Positions 17,674 to 27,300 of a DNA stretch of 64,000 bases are shown piece by piece. Origin of the DNA: Paracoccaceae bacterium (lineage in GTDB: Bacteria > Pseudomonadota > Alphaproteobacteria > Rhodobacterales > Rhodobacteraceae); NCBI GenBank assembly GCA_003605175.1, contig QWDA01000006.1:124001-188000 (forward strand), read 5' to 3'. Both the position numbers and the translations under genes were made by a program. The first letter of the stretch is position 1, and each line of letters starts with the position of its first letter. The notes beneath the pieces are model-generated. The model worked only from the letters and a program-made list of their open reading frames with translations, was not told where the DNA came from and did not search any database.

Positions 17674-18792
17674 TCACTGGCCATAGGGATCGGCCGCATC
17701 GCGCAGACCGTCGCCGAGGAAGTTGAACGCCAGCACCACGCAGACCACCGCGACACCCGGCGTCAGAAGCCACGGCGCCAGCGAGATCGACCGCAGGTTC
17801 TGCGCGTCCTGCAACAGGACGCCCCACGATACAACCGGCGGCCGCAGGCCCAGCCCGAGGAAGGACAGCGCGGTCTCGCCCAGGATCATCTCGGGCACCG
17901 CCAGCGTCATCGCCGCGATGATGTAGGAGGTCATCGCCGGCAGCATGTGCTTGGTCACGATCCGGTACTCGCTCGCCCCGGCCAGCCGCGCCGCCATCAC
18001 GTAATCCTCCTCGCGCAAGGACAGGAACCGCCCGCGCACGACCCGCGCCAGATGGGTCCAGCCGATCAGCGCGAGGATCAGCGTGATCAGCACGTAGACG
18101 AACAGCGGATCCCACTCGATCGGCAGCGCCGCCGCGAGCCCCATCCACAGGGGGATCGTCGGGATCGACCGGATGAACTCCATCAGCCGCTGGATCGACG
18201 CATCGAGCCAGCCGCCGTAATAGCCCGAGATCGACCCGAAGAAGAGCCCCAGCACGAAGGCGAAGATCACCCCCACCAGACCTGCCGACAAGGTCACCCG
18301 CGCCCCGTAGACCAGCCGCGAGAACAGGTCGCGCCCGAGGCTGTCGGTTCCCAGAAGGTTGAGCTTCTGCTTGCGGTGCTCGATCCCGAACAGGTGCAGA
18401 TCGCTCTCCCAGAGCCCCCAGAACTCGTAGCGCTCGCCGCGCACGAAGAACCGGACCGGCAGCGGCTTCTCCCGGTCCTCGACATAGCGCACCCGCGCGG
18501 TCTCCGGATCACGGGTGCGTTTCAGCTCGTAGACGAAGGGCGCATGGAACCCGCCATCATGCCAGACCCGCACCACCTGCGGCTGCACGAAGGTCTGGAG
18601 CTTCTCGATCGAACCCGGCTGATAGGGCGCGATGAACTCGGCGAAGATCGCCACCAGATAGGCGAAGACCAGGAACACCAGCGACACCACCGCCAGCCGG
18701 TGCTTCCGGAACCGCCACCAGATCAGTTGCCGCGCGCTGGCCCGGTAGAGCTCGGCGCCGTCGGTCTCGGGACTATCGGCAAAATCGGTCAT
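17674..18792 (-). CDS. ABC transporter permease (OppC-like)
   Basis: This 372-residue inner-membrane permease has the OppC arrangement: one N-terminal membrane segment (about 32-55), a long periplasmic loop of about 110 residues containing repeated charged stretches, then five membrane segments. The EAA loop is seen as AARLAGASEYRIVTKHMLP, and the segment NLLGTDSLGRDLFSRLVYGAR is the family hallmark. The long loop is normal for the OppC subset linked to sugar-oligomer uptake. It follows the OppB-like gene by nine bases. Confidence 0.92.
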   Translation of the reverse strand: MTDFADSPETDGAELYRASARQLIWWRFRKHRLAVVSLVFLVFAYLVAIFAEFIAPYQPGSIEKLQTFVQPQVVRVWHDGGFHAPFVYELKRTRDPETARVRYVEDREKPLPVRFFVRGERYEFWGLWESDLHLFGIEHRKQKLNLLGTDSLGRDLFSRLVYGARVTLSAGLVGVIFAFVLGLFFGSISGYYGGWLDASIQRLMEFIRSIPTIPLWMGLAAALPIEWDPLFVYVLITLILALIGWTHLARVVRGRFLSLREEDYVMAARLAGASEYRIVTKHMLPAMTSYIIAAMTLAVPEMILGETALSFLGLGLRPPVVSWGVLLQDAQNLRSISLAPWLLTPGVAVVCVVLAFNFLGDGLRDAADPYGQ

Positions 18793-18801
18793 GTCCCGGC
18801 C

Positions 18802-19788
18802 TCACGCATAGCGGATGCGCGGATCGGACCACGCCAGAAGGATGTCGGACAGAAGCGTGCCGATCACCGTGAAGACGCTCAGGATCAGGATGAACCCGCC
18901 GGCCAGGTACATGTCCTGCATCTTCAGCGATTGCAGCAGCAAGGGCCCCGTCGTCGGCAGGTTCAAGACCACCGCGGTGATCACGTCGCCCGAGAACAGC
19001 GCCGGCAAGGCCCAGCCCACCGTCGAGATGAACGGGTTCAGCGCCACCCGCACCGGATAGCCCCAGACCACCTGCCGCTCGGACAGGCCCTGCGCATAGG
19101 CGGTCTCCACATAGGGCTTGCCCAGCTCGTCCAGCATGTTCGCCCGCATCACCCGGATCAGCCCGGCCGCGCCGCCGGTGGCCAGCACCACGACCGGGAT
19201 CCAGATATGCCCCAGCACGTTCAGCGCCTTGGCGACGCTCAGGGGCTGCCCCTCGTATTGCGGCGACATCAGCCCGCCCACATCCATGTTGAGCCAGGCG
19301 AAGCCAACCCACATCAGCACCAGCGCCAGGAGGAAATCCGGGATCCCCTTGCCCAGGAAGCCGAACACCGTGAACAGGTAATCCAGAAACGAATACTGCC
19401 GCTGCGCCGAGTAGACGCCCACCGGGATCGCGATCAGCCAGGTGAAGACCAGTGACAGCGTCGACAGGATCAGCGTGATCCCCAGCCGGCCCCAGATCAG
19501 GTCCGCCACCGGCGCGTTCCAGTGGAACGACTGCCCGAAATCGCCATGCAACAGGATCGCCGAGATCCAGCGCACGTATTGCACCAGCAGCGGATCGTTC
19601 AGACCCAGCGCGGTCCGGATCTCCTCTTCCTGGACCGCGGTGACGAACTCGCCGTTGTTGCGCATCTCCGCGACCATCGCGGTCACGTAGTCGCCCGGCG
19701 GAAGCTGGATGATCACGAACGAGATGAACGAGACGACCACCAAGACCGGGATCGCCCATAGCACCCGTCTGACAACGAAATGGAGCAT
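18802..19788 (-). CDS. ABC transporter permease (OppB-like)
   Basis: This 328-residue permease begins MLHFVVRRVLWAIPVLVVVS, with the first membrane segment at about 9-30 and five more after residue 100. The EAA loop is VETAYAQGLSERQVVWGYPVR. It pairs with the permease at 17674. It lies 105 bp after the binding-protein gene, and that gap holds GC-rich stem-loops, so it is probably expressed at a lower level than the binding protein. Confidence 0.92.
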   Translation of the reverse strand: MLHFVVRRVLWAIPVLVVVSFISFVIIQLPPGDYVTAMVAEMRNNGEFVTAVQEEEIRTALGLNDPLLVQYVRWISAILLHGDFGQSFHWNAPVADLIWGRLGITLILSTLSLVFTWLIAIPVGVYSAQRQYSFLDYLFTVFGFLGKGIPDFLLALVLMWVGFAWLNMDVGGLMSPQYEGQPLSVAKALNVLGHIWIPVVVLATGGAAGLIRVMRANMLDELGKPYVETAYAQGLSERQVVWGYPVRVALNPFISTVGWALPALFSGDVITAVVLNLPTTGPLLLQSLKMQDMYLAGGFILILSVFTVIGTLLSDILLAWSDPRIRYA

Positions 19789-19810
19789 CTGGCTGGTCCT
19801 TGTCCGCCCT

Positions 19811-19880
19811 CCCGAACGGCCCGGCGGGGCCGCCCGGTCGGGCGCCTCGGTCCCGGAGCGCCGCGCGGGCGCCCCGGAAC
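19811..19880 (-). terminator. Intercistronic stem-loops after the binding-protein gene
   Basis: CCCGA...TCGGG (19811-19842) encloses CGGCCC-loop-GGGCCG. A second structure at 19851-19880 pairs TCCCGGAGCGCC with GGCGCCCCGGA with two mismatches. There is no T-run, so these more likely stabilise or attenuate the transcript than end it. Such hairpins often make the binding protein more abundant than its permeases. Confidence 0.5.
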
Positions 19881-19893
19881 GTGTTGCCGCGGC

Positions 19894-21807
19894 CTACCGG
19901 TCGCCGATCCACATCTGCTGGGTCCGGGCAATGCCGATCCCGCGGGTGATGTTGTCCTCGACCAGGCCTTCCTGGAGGTTGTGGAAATTGGTCTTCACGA
20001 TGGTCGGCGTCGCGACCTCGCCCACCAGGCCGATCACCCAGCCGTTCCTGACGAACTCGGCGATCATGTCGTTGGTCGCCGCGTCCGCTTCCTCCAGCGA
20101 ACCGGCACTGGCGGCCCGGTCCCAGTCGGCCCAGACCTTGCGGATCGCGTGGTCGGCCGGCGGCTCGATCCCGCTCTCGCCGCCGGTGCGGTACCAGGTG
20201 AAGTACTCGTTCGCGAAGAAGTCGCTGCCCATCATGGTCCGCGGGTCGGCGGGCACGATGGAAAGCCGGTCCCAGGGCACGAGCTGCATCTGGAAATTGT
20301 TGTTCTTCCGGTTGTCGTCCCACTGGGTGCGGTCGATCAGGCGCGCCAGAAGCTCGACCCCGATATCCCGGTAATTGTCCGCCACCAGCTCCAGCACGTT
20401 GTTGAGGCTGTCGTCCCGGTTCTCCACCACGATGGTGAACCGCTTGCCGTCCGGCCGCAGGCGATAGCCGGCGGAGTCGCGTTCGGTCAGGCCGGCGGCA
20501 TCGAGCAGGGCGTTCGCGGCCTCGGGATCGTACTCGGCCCAGTGCGTTTCCAGCTCGGCATCGAAATAGGGCGATCCCGAGATCGGCGAAACGCTGCGCG
20601 GCTCGCCAAGCCCGGAGAACGCCAGTTCGTTGATGGTGTCGCGATCGATCGCGACCGACAGCGCCTTGCGCACATCGGCGTTCTCGTAGAGCGCGCGCAG
20701 CCCCTCGTCCTCGACCGTCAGGTTCGGCACCAGCGAGAACACATTCGCGGAAAGCGAGTTCTTGACGGTATAGCCGCCCTTCTCCTCGTTCTCCTTGTAG
20801 AAGGTGAAGTCATTGGCCGAGACATAGCGCTGCTGCATGTCGATCTGGCCCTGCACGATCATCAGGTTGAACGCATCCTGCGCCTCGAACAGCCGGTGCT
20901 CGATCACGTCGATATAGGGCAGCTGGTTGCCCTCCTGATCCACCGCCCAGTAATAGGGGTTGCGCACCATGGTGACCTTGTCGCCATCGACACCGCCCTT
21001 GACCTTCCAGGCGGTGATGACCGGCAGATCCTCGTTGAACCACCAGGCCGTGACCTTGCCCTTCGAGCCCCAGAGATCGGTCCATTTCTCGACCTGGTAC
21101 TCCTTCGCCAGCGCCGCCAGTTCCTCGTCCGAGGCATAGTGGTTGTTGAACTTCTTCAGGTAATGCGCCGGCTGGATGAAGGACGGGCGGTCGAGGCTGG
21201 CCGAGGTCGCGGTGGAATCCTGCGCCAGGATGTTCAGGAAGTAGACATAGGGCTTCTTGAACTTCACCGTGAAGGTGCGGTCGTCGGCGATCTCGACCTC
21301 GAGCGGCTCGCCGCCCGGCGCGAGATAGGTCTCGTGGCTCGGGGTGATTTCCGTGTTGTTGTAGATGTCGTTGTACCAGAACGCGACATCCTCGGTGGTC
21401 ACCGGATGGCCGTCCGACCACTTCAGCCCCTCGAGCAGGGTGAAGGTGAATTCGGTCGAGTCCGCGTTCACCGAATAGCTCTCGATATAGGCCGGCGTCA
21501 GCACGACGCTCCCGTCGGGCGCAGCGGTGTATTTCAGCACCCGCTCTTCCATCAGCTTGGTCGGGCCCCAGCGGTCGCCCGGCCCCTTGAAGGCGCGATG
21601 CCAGGTCCCACCATACTGCCCGACCTCCAGCGCCTGCACGACGGAGGGCTGGGCGGGCAGGCGCTCGTCGACCGGGGGAAGGGCGCCGGCGGCGACCTGC
21701 TCGGCCAGCATGGGCGCTTCCTGGAAGGCGAAGGCGGGGACGGACAGGGCGGTGGCAGCCAGGAGCGCGGCGAGGGTCGCGGCGCGGTGGCGTGCAAATA
21801 TTTTCAT
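19894..21807 (-). CDS. Extracellular solute-binding protein, family 5 (oligosaccharide type)
   Basis: This 637-residue periplasmic receptor belongs to the importer encoded downstream. A Sec signal, MKIFARHRAATLAALLAATA, ends near AFA at residues 26-28. The family-5 body follows, with LLEGLKWSDGHPVTTEDVAFWYND typical of the cluster-C binding proteins. The length is somewhat above the 500-600 usual for dipeptide receptors and close to those of oligosaccharide receptors. It is the first gene of the operon, with a promoter at 21891-21919 and a GAAAACTTTTT-type site just upstream. Confidence 0.92.
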   Translation of the reverse strand: MKIFARHRAATLAALLAATALSVPAFAFQEAPMLAEQVAAGALPPVDERLPAQPSVVQALEVGQYGGTWHRAFKGPGDRWGPTKLMEERVLKYTAAPDGSVVLTPAYIESYSVNADSTEFTFTLLEGLKWSDGHPVTTEDVAFWYNDIYNNTEITPSHETYLAPGGEPLEVEIADDRTFTVKFKKPYVYFLNILAQDSTATSASLDRPSFIQPAHYLKKFNNHYASDEELAALAKEYQVEKWTDLWGSKGKVTAWWFNEDLPVITAWKVKGGVDGDKVTMVRNPYYWAVDQEGNQLPYIDVIEHRLFEAQDAFNLMIVQGQIDMQQRYVSANDFTFYKENEEKGGYTVKNSLSANVFSLVPNLTVEDEGLRALYENADVRKALSVAIDRDTINELAFSGLGEPRSVSPISGSPYFDAELETHWAEYDPEAANALLDAAGLTERDSAGYRLRPDGKRFTIVVENRDDSLNNVLELVADNYRDIGVELLARLIDRTQWDDNRKNNNFQMQLVPWDRLSIVPADPRTMMGSDFFANEYFTWYRTGGESGIEPPADHAIRKVWADWDRAASAGSLEEADAATNDMIAEFVRNGWVIGLVGEVATPTIVKTNFHNLQEGLVEDNITRGIGIARTQQMWIGDR

Positions 21808-21890
21808 AACGGTCTCCTCTCCCGTTGGTCTCGCTGTACGGCACCCCGGATTGCAAATTTTTTCAGCCCAGAGAGCGATGCATGCACCAT

Positions 21891-21940
21891 ATTATAACGA
21901 GAAGCTCGAAGGCAAAGATAAAAAGTTTTCATACTCTTCG
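21891..21940 (-). promoter_or_regulatory. Promoter and candidate operator of the glycan-importer operon
   Basis: On the minus strand there is a perfect TATAAT at 21896-21891; the -35 region (about 21919-21914, ATCTTT) is weak. Immediately upstream, at 21930-21920, is GAAAACTTTTT. Ten of its eleven bases match the perfect palindrome GAAAACTTTTC at 27409-27419. A weak -35 with a site just above it suggests either activation or repression by a dimer, most likely the LacI protein at 22072. Confidence 0.5.
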
Positions 21941-22001
21941 CCGTTCCGGCACCGCATCCCGTACCGGCCGAAAGCCCCGCGAATCCAGCGCGATCCGCAC
22001 G

Positions 22002-22042
22002 GCACAACCCGTACACAACCTGTACACAACCCGTACACCGGC
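22002..22042 (-). repeat. 41-bp element of three 11-bp direct repeats (copy 1)
   Basis: Read on the minus strand, this holds TGTACGGGTTG, TGTACAGGTTG and TGTACGGGTTG in tandem, flanked by GCCGG and TGC. It is identical in 40 of 41 bases to 54692-54732. Here it lies 29 bp after the LacI stop and 194 bp before the binding-protein start, reading toward the latter. Function unknown. Confidence 0.9.
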
Positions 22043-22071
22043 CGCGCACCAAACGGCCGAATCCCCGGCCA

Positions 22072-23115
22072 TCAGGCCCCTTCGAGCCGCGCGACGCTCG
22101 CCCGCTCGACGATCTCGCAGCCAAGCTCGACCCGCCGCGACGCCCGCGGCAGGCGCCCGGCCAGCACCCGCTGCTGCAACAGGCTCAACGCCTCGGCGCC
22201 GAACTCCTCGAGCGGGATCGACACGGTGGTGAGCGGCGGCGCATGCAGCCCGCCCAGCGCCACCCCGTCGAAGCCCATCACCGAGATGTCGCCGGGCACC
22301 CGGAACCCCGCGGCGCCGAGCGCGCGCATCGCCCCGAAGGCCAGGTTGTCGGCCGCGCAGAAGATCGCGGTGACCGGGCCCAGCCCGCCCCCGTTCTCCG
22401 CCAGCCAGGCGCGGATCGCCGCCTCGCCGCATTTCGGATCGAACCCCTCGGCCATCACCACATGCACCCGCCCGGCCCCGAACCCGGCCTCGGTCAGCGC
22501 GTCGCAATAGCCGTCACGCCGCCGCCGCACCGTTTGCCGCGCGGGCCAGGTCAGGTGCAGGATGTCGCGATGCCCCTGCTCGATCAGCCAACGCGTCGCC
22601 TTCTGCGCCGCGAACCGGTTCCCTGGCGTCACGCTGTCGAGCAGCATGCTCGGATCCTCGCCGTTGATCAGCACCGCCGGCACGCCGCTCGCCGCCACCG
22701 CGGCCAGAAGCGCCGGCCGGTCGTCGTTCAGAAGGATCAGACCGTCCGCCCCCGCCCGGCGCAGCGCCGCGACCAGCGCGCCCGGCGCGATCCCGCGCGA
22801 CATCGGGAACGGCACCAGCTTGACCCCGCGGGCTTCGCAATCGCGGGTCAGCGCCGAAAGGATCGTCCAGGACACCAGGTTCACGTCGCTGTCGGGCAGC
22901 GCGTTCTCGGGCACCGCCACCATGATCGCGCTCAGGGTCGCGATCGCGGCCCGCGCCTGGCGCTTGGCGAGATAGCCCATCTCGGAGGCGATCCCGAGCA
23001 CCTTCTGCCGCACCGCGTCGGAGATCGGCGCGGTGCCGTTCAGCGCGTGCGAAACCGTCGAGAGCGAGACCCCCGCCCGTTCCGAGATCTCGCGAATGCC
23101 GACCTTCTTTGCCAT
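22072..23115 (-). CDS. LacI-family transcriptional regulator of the glycan locus
   Basis: This 347-residue protein has the N-terminal LacI helix-turn-helix (VGIREISERAGVSLSTVSHALNG, about residues 5-27), the hinge helix near 45-60 and a periplasmic-binding-protein-like effector domain with repeats such as ILHLTWPARQTVRRRRDGY and FCAADNLAFGAMRALG. It is expected to bind a sugar and release or gain DNA. It lies between the importer operon and the PHP/mannosidase genes, 12 bp after the PHP gene and so probably in one operon with it. Candidate operators are at 21920-21930, 27409-27419 and perhaps 27539-27556. Confidence 0.92.
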   Translation of the reverse strand: MAKKVGIREISERAGVSLSTVSHALNGTAPISDAVRQKVLGIASEMGYLAKRQARAAIATLSAIMVAVPENALPDSDVNLVSWTILSALTRDCEARGVKLVPFPMSRGIAPGALVAALRRAGADGLILLNDDRPALLAAVAASGVPAVLINGEDPSMLLDSVTPGNRFAAQKATRWLIEQGHRDILHLTWPARQTVRRRRDGYCDALTEAGFGAGRVHVVMAEGFDPKCGEAAIRAWLAENGGGLGPVTAIFCAADNLAFGAMRALGAAGFRVPGDISVMGFDGVALGGLHAPPLTTVSIPLEEFGAEALSLLQQRVLAGRLPRASRRVELGCEIVERASVARLEGA

Positions 23116-23127
23116 CCTCGGCTCCCC

Positions 23128-24339
23128 CTAGGCCCGGTAGAACGGGTTGGTGAACAGCCGGGGCACGTCCCCCGCCCAGACCTCGAAGCGCAGGAAGCGC
23201 CCGTCGAGCGGGGCCTCCAGCTCCTGCACCGGGCCGGTCGCGGCCAGCGTCGCGACGGTGCCGGCCTCCGAGACGGCGCGGATCTCGTCGCCCGCCGAGA
23301 GCCCCTCAAACCTGACGCCCACCGCCCCCTCGTGGTCTTCGCCGAAACAGGGCGTGCCGGGGAGCGGATAGGCCATCGCCTCGTCGGGCGCGAAGGCCAC
23401 CACATTGGCGCCCCCGCGCACCGCCCCGAGCACGCCGGCCACCGAATGGCCCATCGCGCAAAGCCGGTTCGCCGGCCGCCCGTGCCGGCGCCGGTTCTTC
23501 AGGTGGAAATCGCTGCCCCCGGTGGCCGGGATCCGCCGCCCCTCGGCGAGAAGGCTCTGCCACAGCGCCACCGCCTCGGCATTGTGCGGCGCCCAGTTGC
23601 CGTTCCAGATCTCCAGCGCGTCGAACGCCACGTCCCAGCCCGATTGCCAGCGGTTGAACCCGGCATCGGAACAGGGATGGTTGATCACCACCGTCGCCCC
23701 GGCCTCGCGCGCTTCCGCCATCTTCCGCGCCACCTCCGGCAGGTCGCGGCAGCGCGCGTCTTCCACCGGATCGGGCAGGCCAAGGAAATTCGTGTGGCCC
23801 CAATAGGTCGTGAGCTCCAGCCCCGGGATCAGCAGAAGCCCGGTATCCTCCGGCTGGACGCGGTTCTGCGCCGTGGTGTTGTGATCGGTGAGCGCGAGGA
23901 AGTCGCAGCCCGAGGCGCGGGCGCGGGCCAGCGCCTGGGTCGCCTCCACCCCGCCGTCGGAATGTTCGGTATGGCTGTGAAGCTCGCCGGCAAGCCAGCG
24001 CGGGCGCTTCTCGATCAGCCGGATCGAGAGCTCGACCCAGGGATCGGGCCCGAGCTTCACGATGCCGAGCACCACCTGCCACCGCCCCGGAAGCGGCCCG
24101 GCATGGTAGCCCGCGCTGGCGCGGTCCTCGGCGATCCAGACATGGCCGTATTCCGAGCCGGTCCAGCCGCGCAGCCGCCCCTCGCGCGCCAAGCCGAGGT
24201 CGATGGTGGAGCCGCCCGAACCGGCCGGGAAGGCATAAGACACTTCGATCCGCTCGATCTCCGGGCCGACCTCGAACGGGATCTCGACGAAGCTCTTCGG
24301 GCCGCCCGGGAACTCGGTGATGCGGTGGGTCTCGATCAT
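23128..24339 (-). CDS. CehA/McbA-type PHP-domain metallo-phosphoesterase
   Basis: This is a 403-residue protein. About residues 1-110 look like a beta-rich domain, and 115-330 are a PHP domain with metal-binding motifs GELHSHTEHSDG, LALTDHNTT, VINHPCSD and GGSDFHLKN. A short beta-rich tail follows. PHP proteins of the CehA type hydrolyse phosphodiesters or carbamate-like esters. Its ATG overlaps the mannosidase stop as ATGA, so the two are made together, which suggests removal of a phosphoryl-linked substituent from the glycan. The substrate is unknown. There is no signal peptide. Confidence 0.82.
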   Translation of the reverse strand: MIETHRITEFPGGPKSFVEIPFEVGPEIERIEVSYAFPAGSGGSTIDLGLAREGRLRGWTGSEYGHVWIAEDRASAGYHAGPLPGRWQVVLGIVKLGPDPWVELSIRLIEKRPRWLAGELHSHTEHSDGGVEATQALARARASGCDFLALTDHNTTAQNRVQPEDTGLLLIPGLELTTYWGHTNFLGLPDPVEDARCRDLPEVARKMAEAREAGATVVINHPCSDAGFNRWQSGWDVAFDALEIWNGNWAPHNAEAVALWQSLLAEGRRIPATGGSDFHLKNRRRHGRPANRLCAMGHSVAGVLGAVRGGANVVAFAPDEAMAYPLPGTPCFGEDHEGAVGVRFEGLSAGDEIRAVSEAGTVATLAATGPVQELEAPLDGRFLRFEVWAGDVPRLFTNPFYRA

Positions 24340-27300
24340 GCAAGCTCCAGCCTTATGGTCTTGATCTCGAAGGGCGCGAAGGCAAGCGCGATGGCGCCCT
24401 CCTCGATTGCCAGCGGGGCATCCGGCGCTTCGAGAAGGTCGGCCTCGCTGGCTTTCGCGACGGCGAACCCGGGGGTGAGCCGCGCCTCCTGCCGGCGGCC
24501 CTCGCGCTCCCAGAGGCGGAGGATCACCGCCTTGCCGTCCTCGGCGCGCTTGGCGGCCTCCACGGCGATGCTCGCCGTGTCGAGCCGTGCGAGGCTGGCG
24601 GATCCGCCGCCTTCGCGGGCTTCGAGCGGCGCGTTGAAGGCCTCGGCGGCGGGCGGGATCTCGGCGATTTCACGGAACGGCATCAGCCCGTAGCGAAACC
24701 GGTGCTCGCCGATATCCGCCCCGTCCCAGGGCCAGGTCGGCGCGCGCAGGAGCGTGAGGCGCAGGGTACTACCCTCGGCATCGTAGCCGTATTTGCAATC
24801 GTTCAGGAAGGCGAGGCCGAGGCCGGGTTCGCCGAGCGCGACCCAGCGGTGCATCGGGCATTCGAAGCGGGCGCGGTCCCAGCTTGTGTTCGCATGGGTC
24901 GGCCGGGCGACATGGCCGAACTGGGTCTCGGCGAGGGACTGCGTGGCGCGGAGCGCGGTGGGGAAGGCCGATTTGACGAGCGTGTTCTGCTCCCGCCAGT
25001 CGATGAACGTGTCGAATTCGAGGATGTTTCCGTCCGCTTCCAGCGAAACCACCTGGGTGATGCGCGAGCGCTCATAGGCCCATTCGAAGCGGATCGCGGC
25101 GCGGTGCGGGCCGGTTTCGATCAGCGCGGCGGCGGTGAGCCGGTCGATCTCCCAGAGCTGTTCGCGGTCGTCGCGGTCGATGTCCCAGGCGTCGAACTGC
25201 GCGGGCAGGTCGCGGAACGCCTGGAGCCGGTTGCCGGGCCCGGCGAGGAGCTGGCGGCCGCTCGGTTTGTCGGTGAGGCTCTCGAGACGGCCCTGCGCGT
25301 CGAATGTGGCGCGGAGGGCGGCGTTCTCGAGATGGGTCGGGCTGGCGTCGAGGCGGCCCTCGGCGGCGGGGCCCGGGGCAATGGTTACGGGGCGGAGGCC
25401 GAGGGGCGGGACGGGGGCGATGGGCGCGGCTTCGCGCGTAGTGCCGTCGGCGCGGTGGATGCGCTGGCTCGGGGTGCCGTCGATGGTGACGGGGGTGTCG
25501 GACGCGACGGCGAGGAGCCCGGCGCGGGGCTGTCCGAGCGGATTGGCGACGGTGGGGCCCGCGCCCGGCGCGGCGAGGAGGCTGTCGCGCAGCCGGTCGG
25601 CGGCGGCGAAGAACGCGGCGAATTCGGTGCGGCTGTCGGCATAGACCTCGGCGATGGAGGAGCCGGGGAGGATGTCGTGGAACTGGTTCAGAAGCACGAT
25701 GTCCCACAGCGCCTCGAGCTCCGCCGCCGGGTAGTCCGCACCCGAAACCCAGGCCAGCGTCGCCAGGGCCTCCAGCTCGCGCATGGTGGCCTCGGCGCGG
25801 CGGTTGTTGCGCTTGACCTCGGCGACCGAGGTGAAGGTGCCGCGATGGAACTCCAGGTAGAGCTCGCCCACCCAGGACGGGAACGCCTCGGGCGCGGCCC
25901 GCATCCGCGCCACCAGCGCCTCGAAATAGCCGCCCATCGTGCCATGCACCACGCGCGGGCAGCCCGGGATGCCGCGCTCCATCCGGCGGATATGCTCCAG
26001 CATCCCCCGCGTCGGCCCGCCGCCGCCATCGCCATGGCCATAGACCAGGAAAAGCGCGTCATGGCCGCCCTTCTGCCCGTAGCGGCGCCAGGCGCCCATC
26101 ACATGGCTCGCGGTCAGGTCGGGGCAGTAGGTGGTGCCGATCGAATTGCTTTCCATCGGCTGGGTCGTCAGGAAACAGGTCGGCACCCGCGTGCCGTCGT
26201 GGCCTTCCCACCAGAAGATCTCGTGCGGCATCCGGTTGGTGTCGTTCCAGCTCATCTTGTGGGTGACGAACACCTCGAGCCCGGCCCGCGCCAAGAGCTG
26301 CGGCAGCGCCGGGGAATAGCCGAACGTGTCGGGCAGCCAGACGATCCGGGGCCGCACCCCGAAGGTTTCCCGATGGTAGCGGATCCCGCGCGTGATATGC
26401 CGGACCAGGCTCTCGCCGCCGGTCATGTTGGCGTCCGGCTCCAGCCAGAGCGCGCCCTCGATCTCGACCTGCCCCGCCGCATGCCGCGCCTTCAGCCGGT
26501 CGAACAGGTCGGGATAATCCTGCGCCAGCGCATCGAGCAGATAGCCCTGATTATACATGAAGCGGTAGTCGGGATACTCTTCCATCAAGGCCAGCGCCGT
26601 CGCCATCGACCGCGCCATCTTCTGCCGCGTCTCGCGCACCCGCCAGAGCCAGGCCACGTCGATATGGGTATGCCCGGTGACGGTGATCTCGGGCCGCGCC
26701 TCGGTATCGGCCACCGCATGGATCCGCGCCGCGATCCCGCGCGCCCGGGCCACCGAGGCGGCGAAGCGCGCCGGGTCGCCCTGGCGCAGGTCGAGCGCGT
26801 TCAGCGCCTCGGCGGCAATCGACAGGATCACGTCGCGGCGATGGTCGTTCTCCGGCAGGTGGCGGGCCACGTCGAGCGGCGTGGCAAGATCGAACCAGAG
26901 CGCCTCGGCCTCCAGATCGTGCTCCACCAGCGCGCAGCCGAAACCGATCTGGCGGCGATCCTCGATGGTGCCCGCCTCGATCATCACCGCGTGGTCGCGG
27001 CCCGGCTCGGCGCTTGGCGTCAAAAGCACCTCGCGATGGTTGAAATCGGCGCCCTGCACGATCCGGCCGTCGATCCGGACCAGGCATTGCGGGTCGGACC
27101 GGCCCATCACCCGGCCGAACTGCGCCTCGATCCCGAGGCAGAGCCGCCGCCCCGCCAGCGCCTCGGGCACCGTCACCCGGCCGGCGAACCAGAAATAGCT
27201 TTGCGGCCTGCCCCAGATCGTATCGGGTGTCACCGCCGCCCAACCGGGATGCGGGCCCGACAGCATCTCGACCCGGCGCTCGGGCGGCGCCTCGGCCCAG

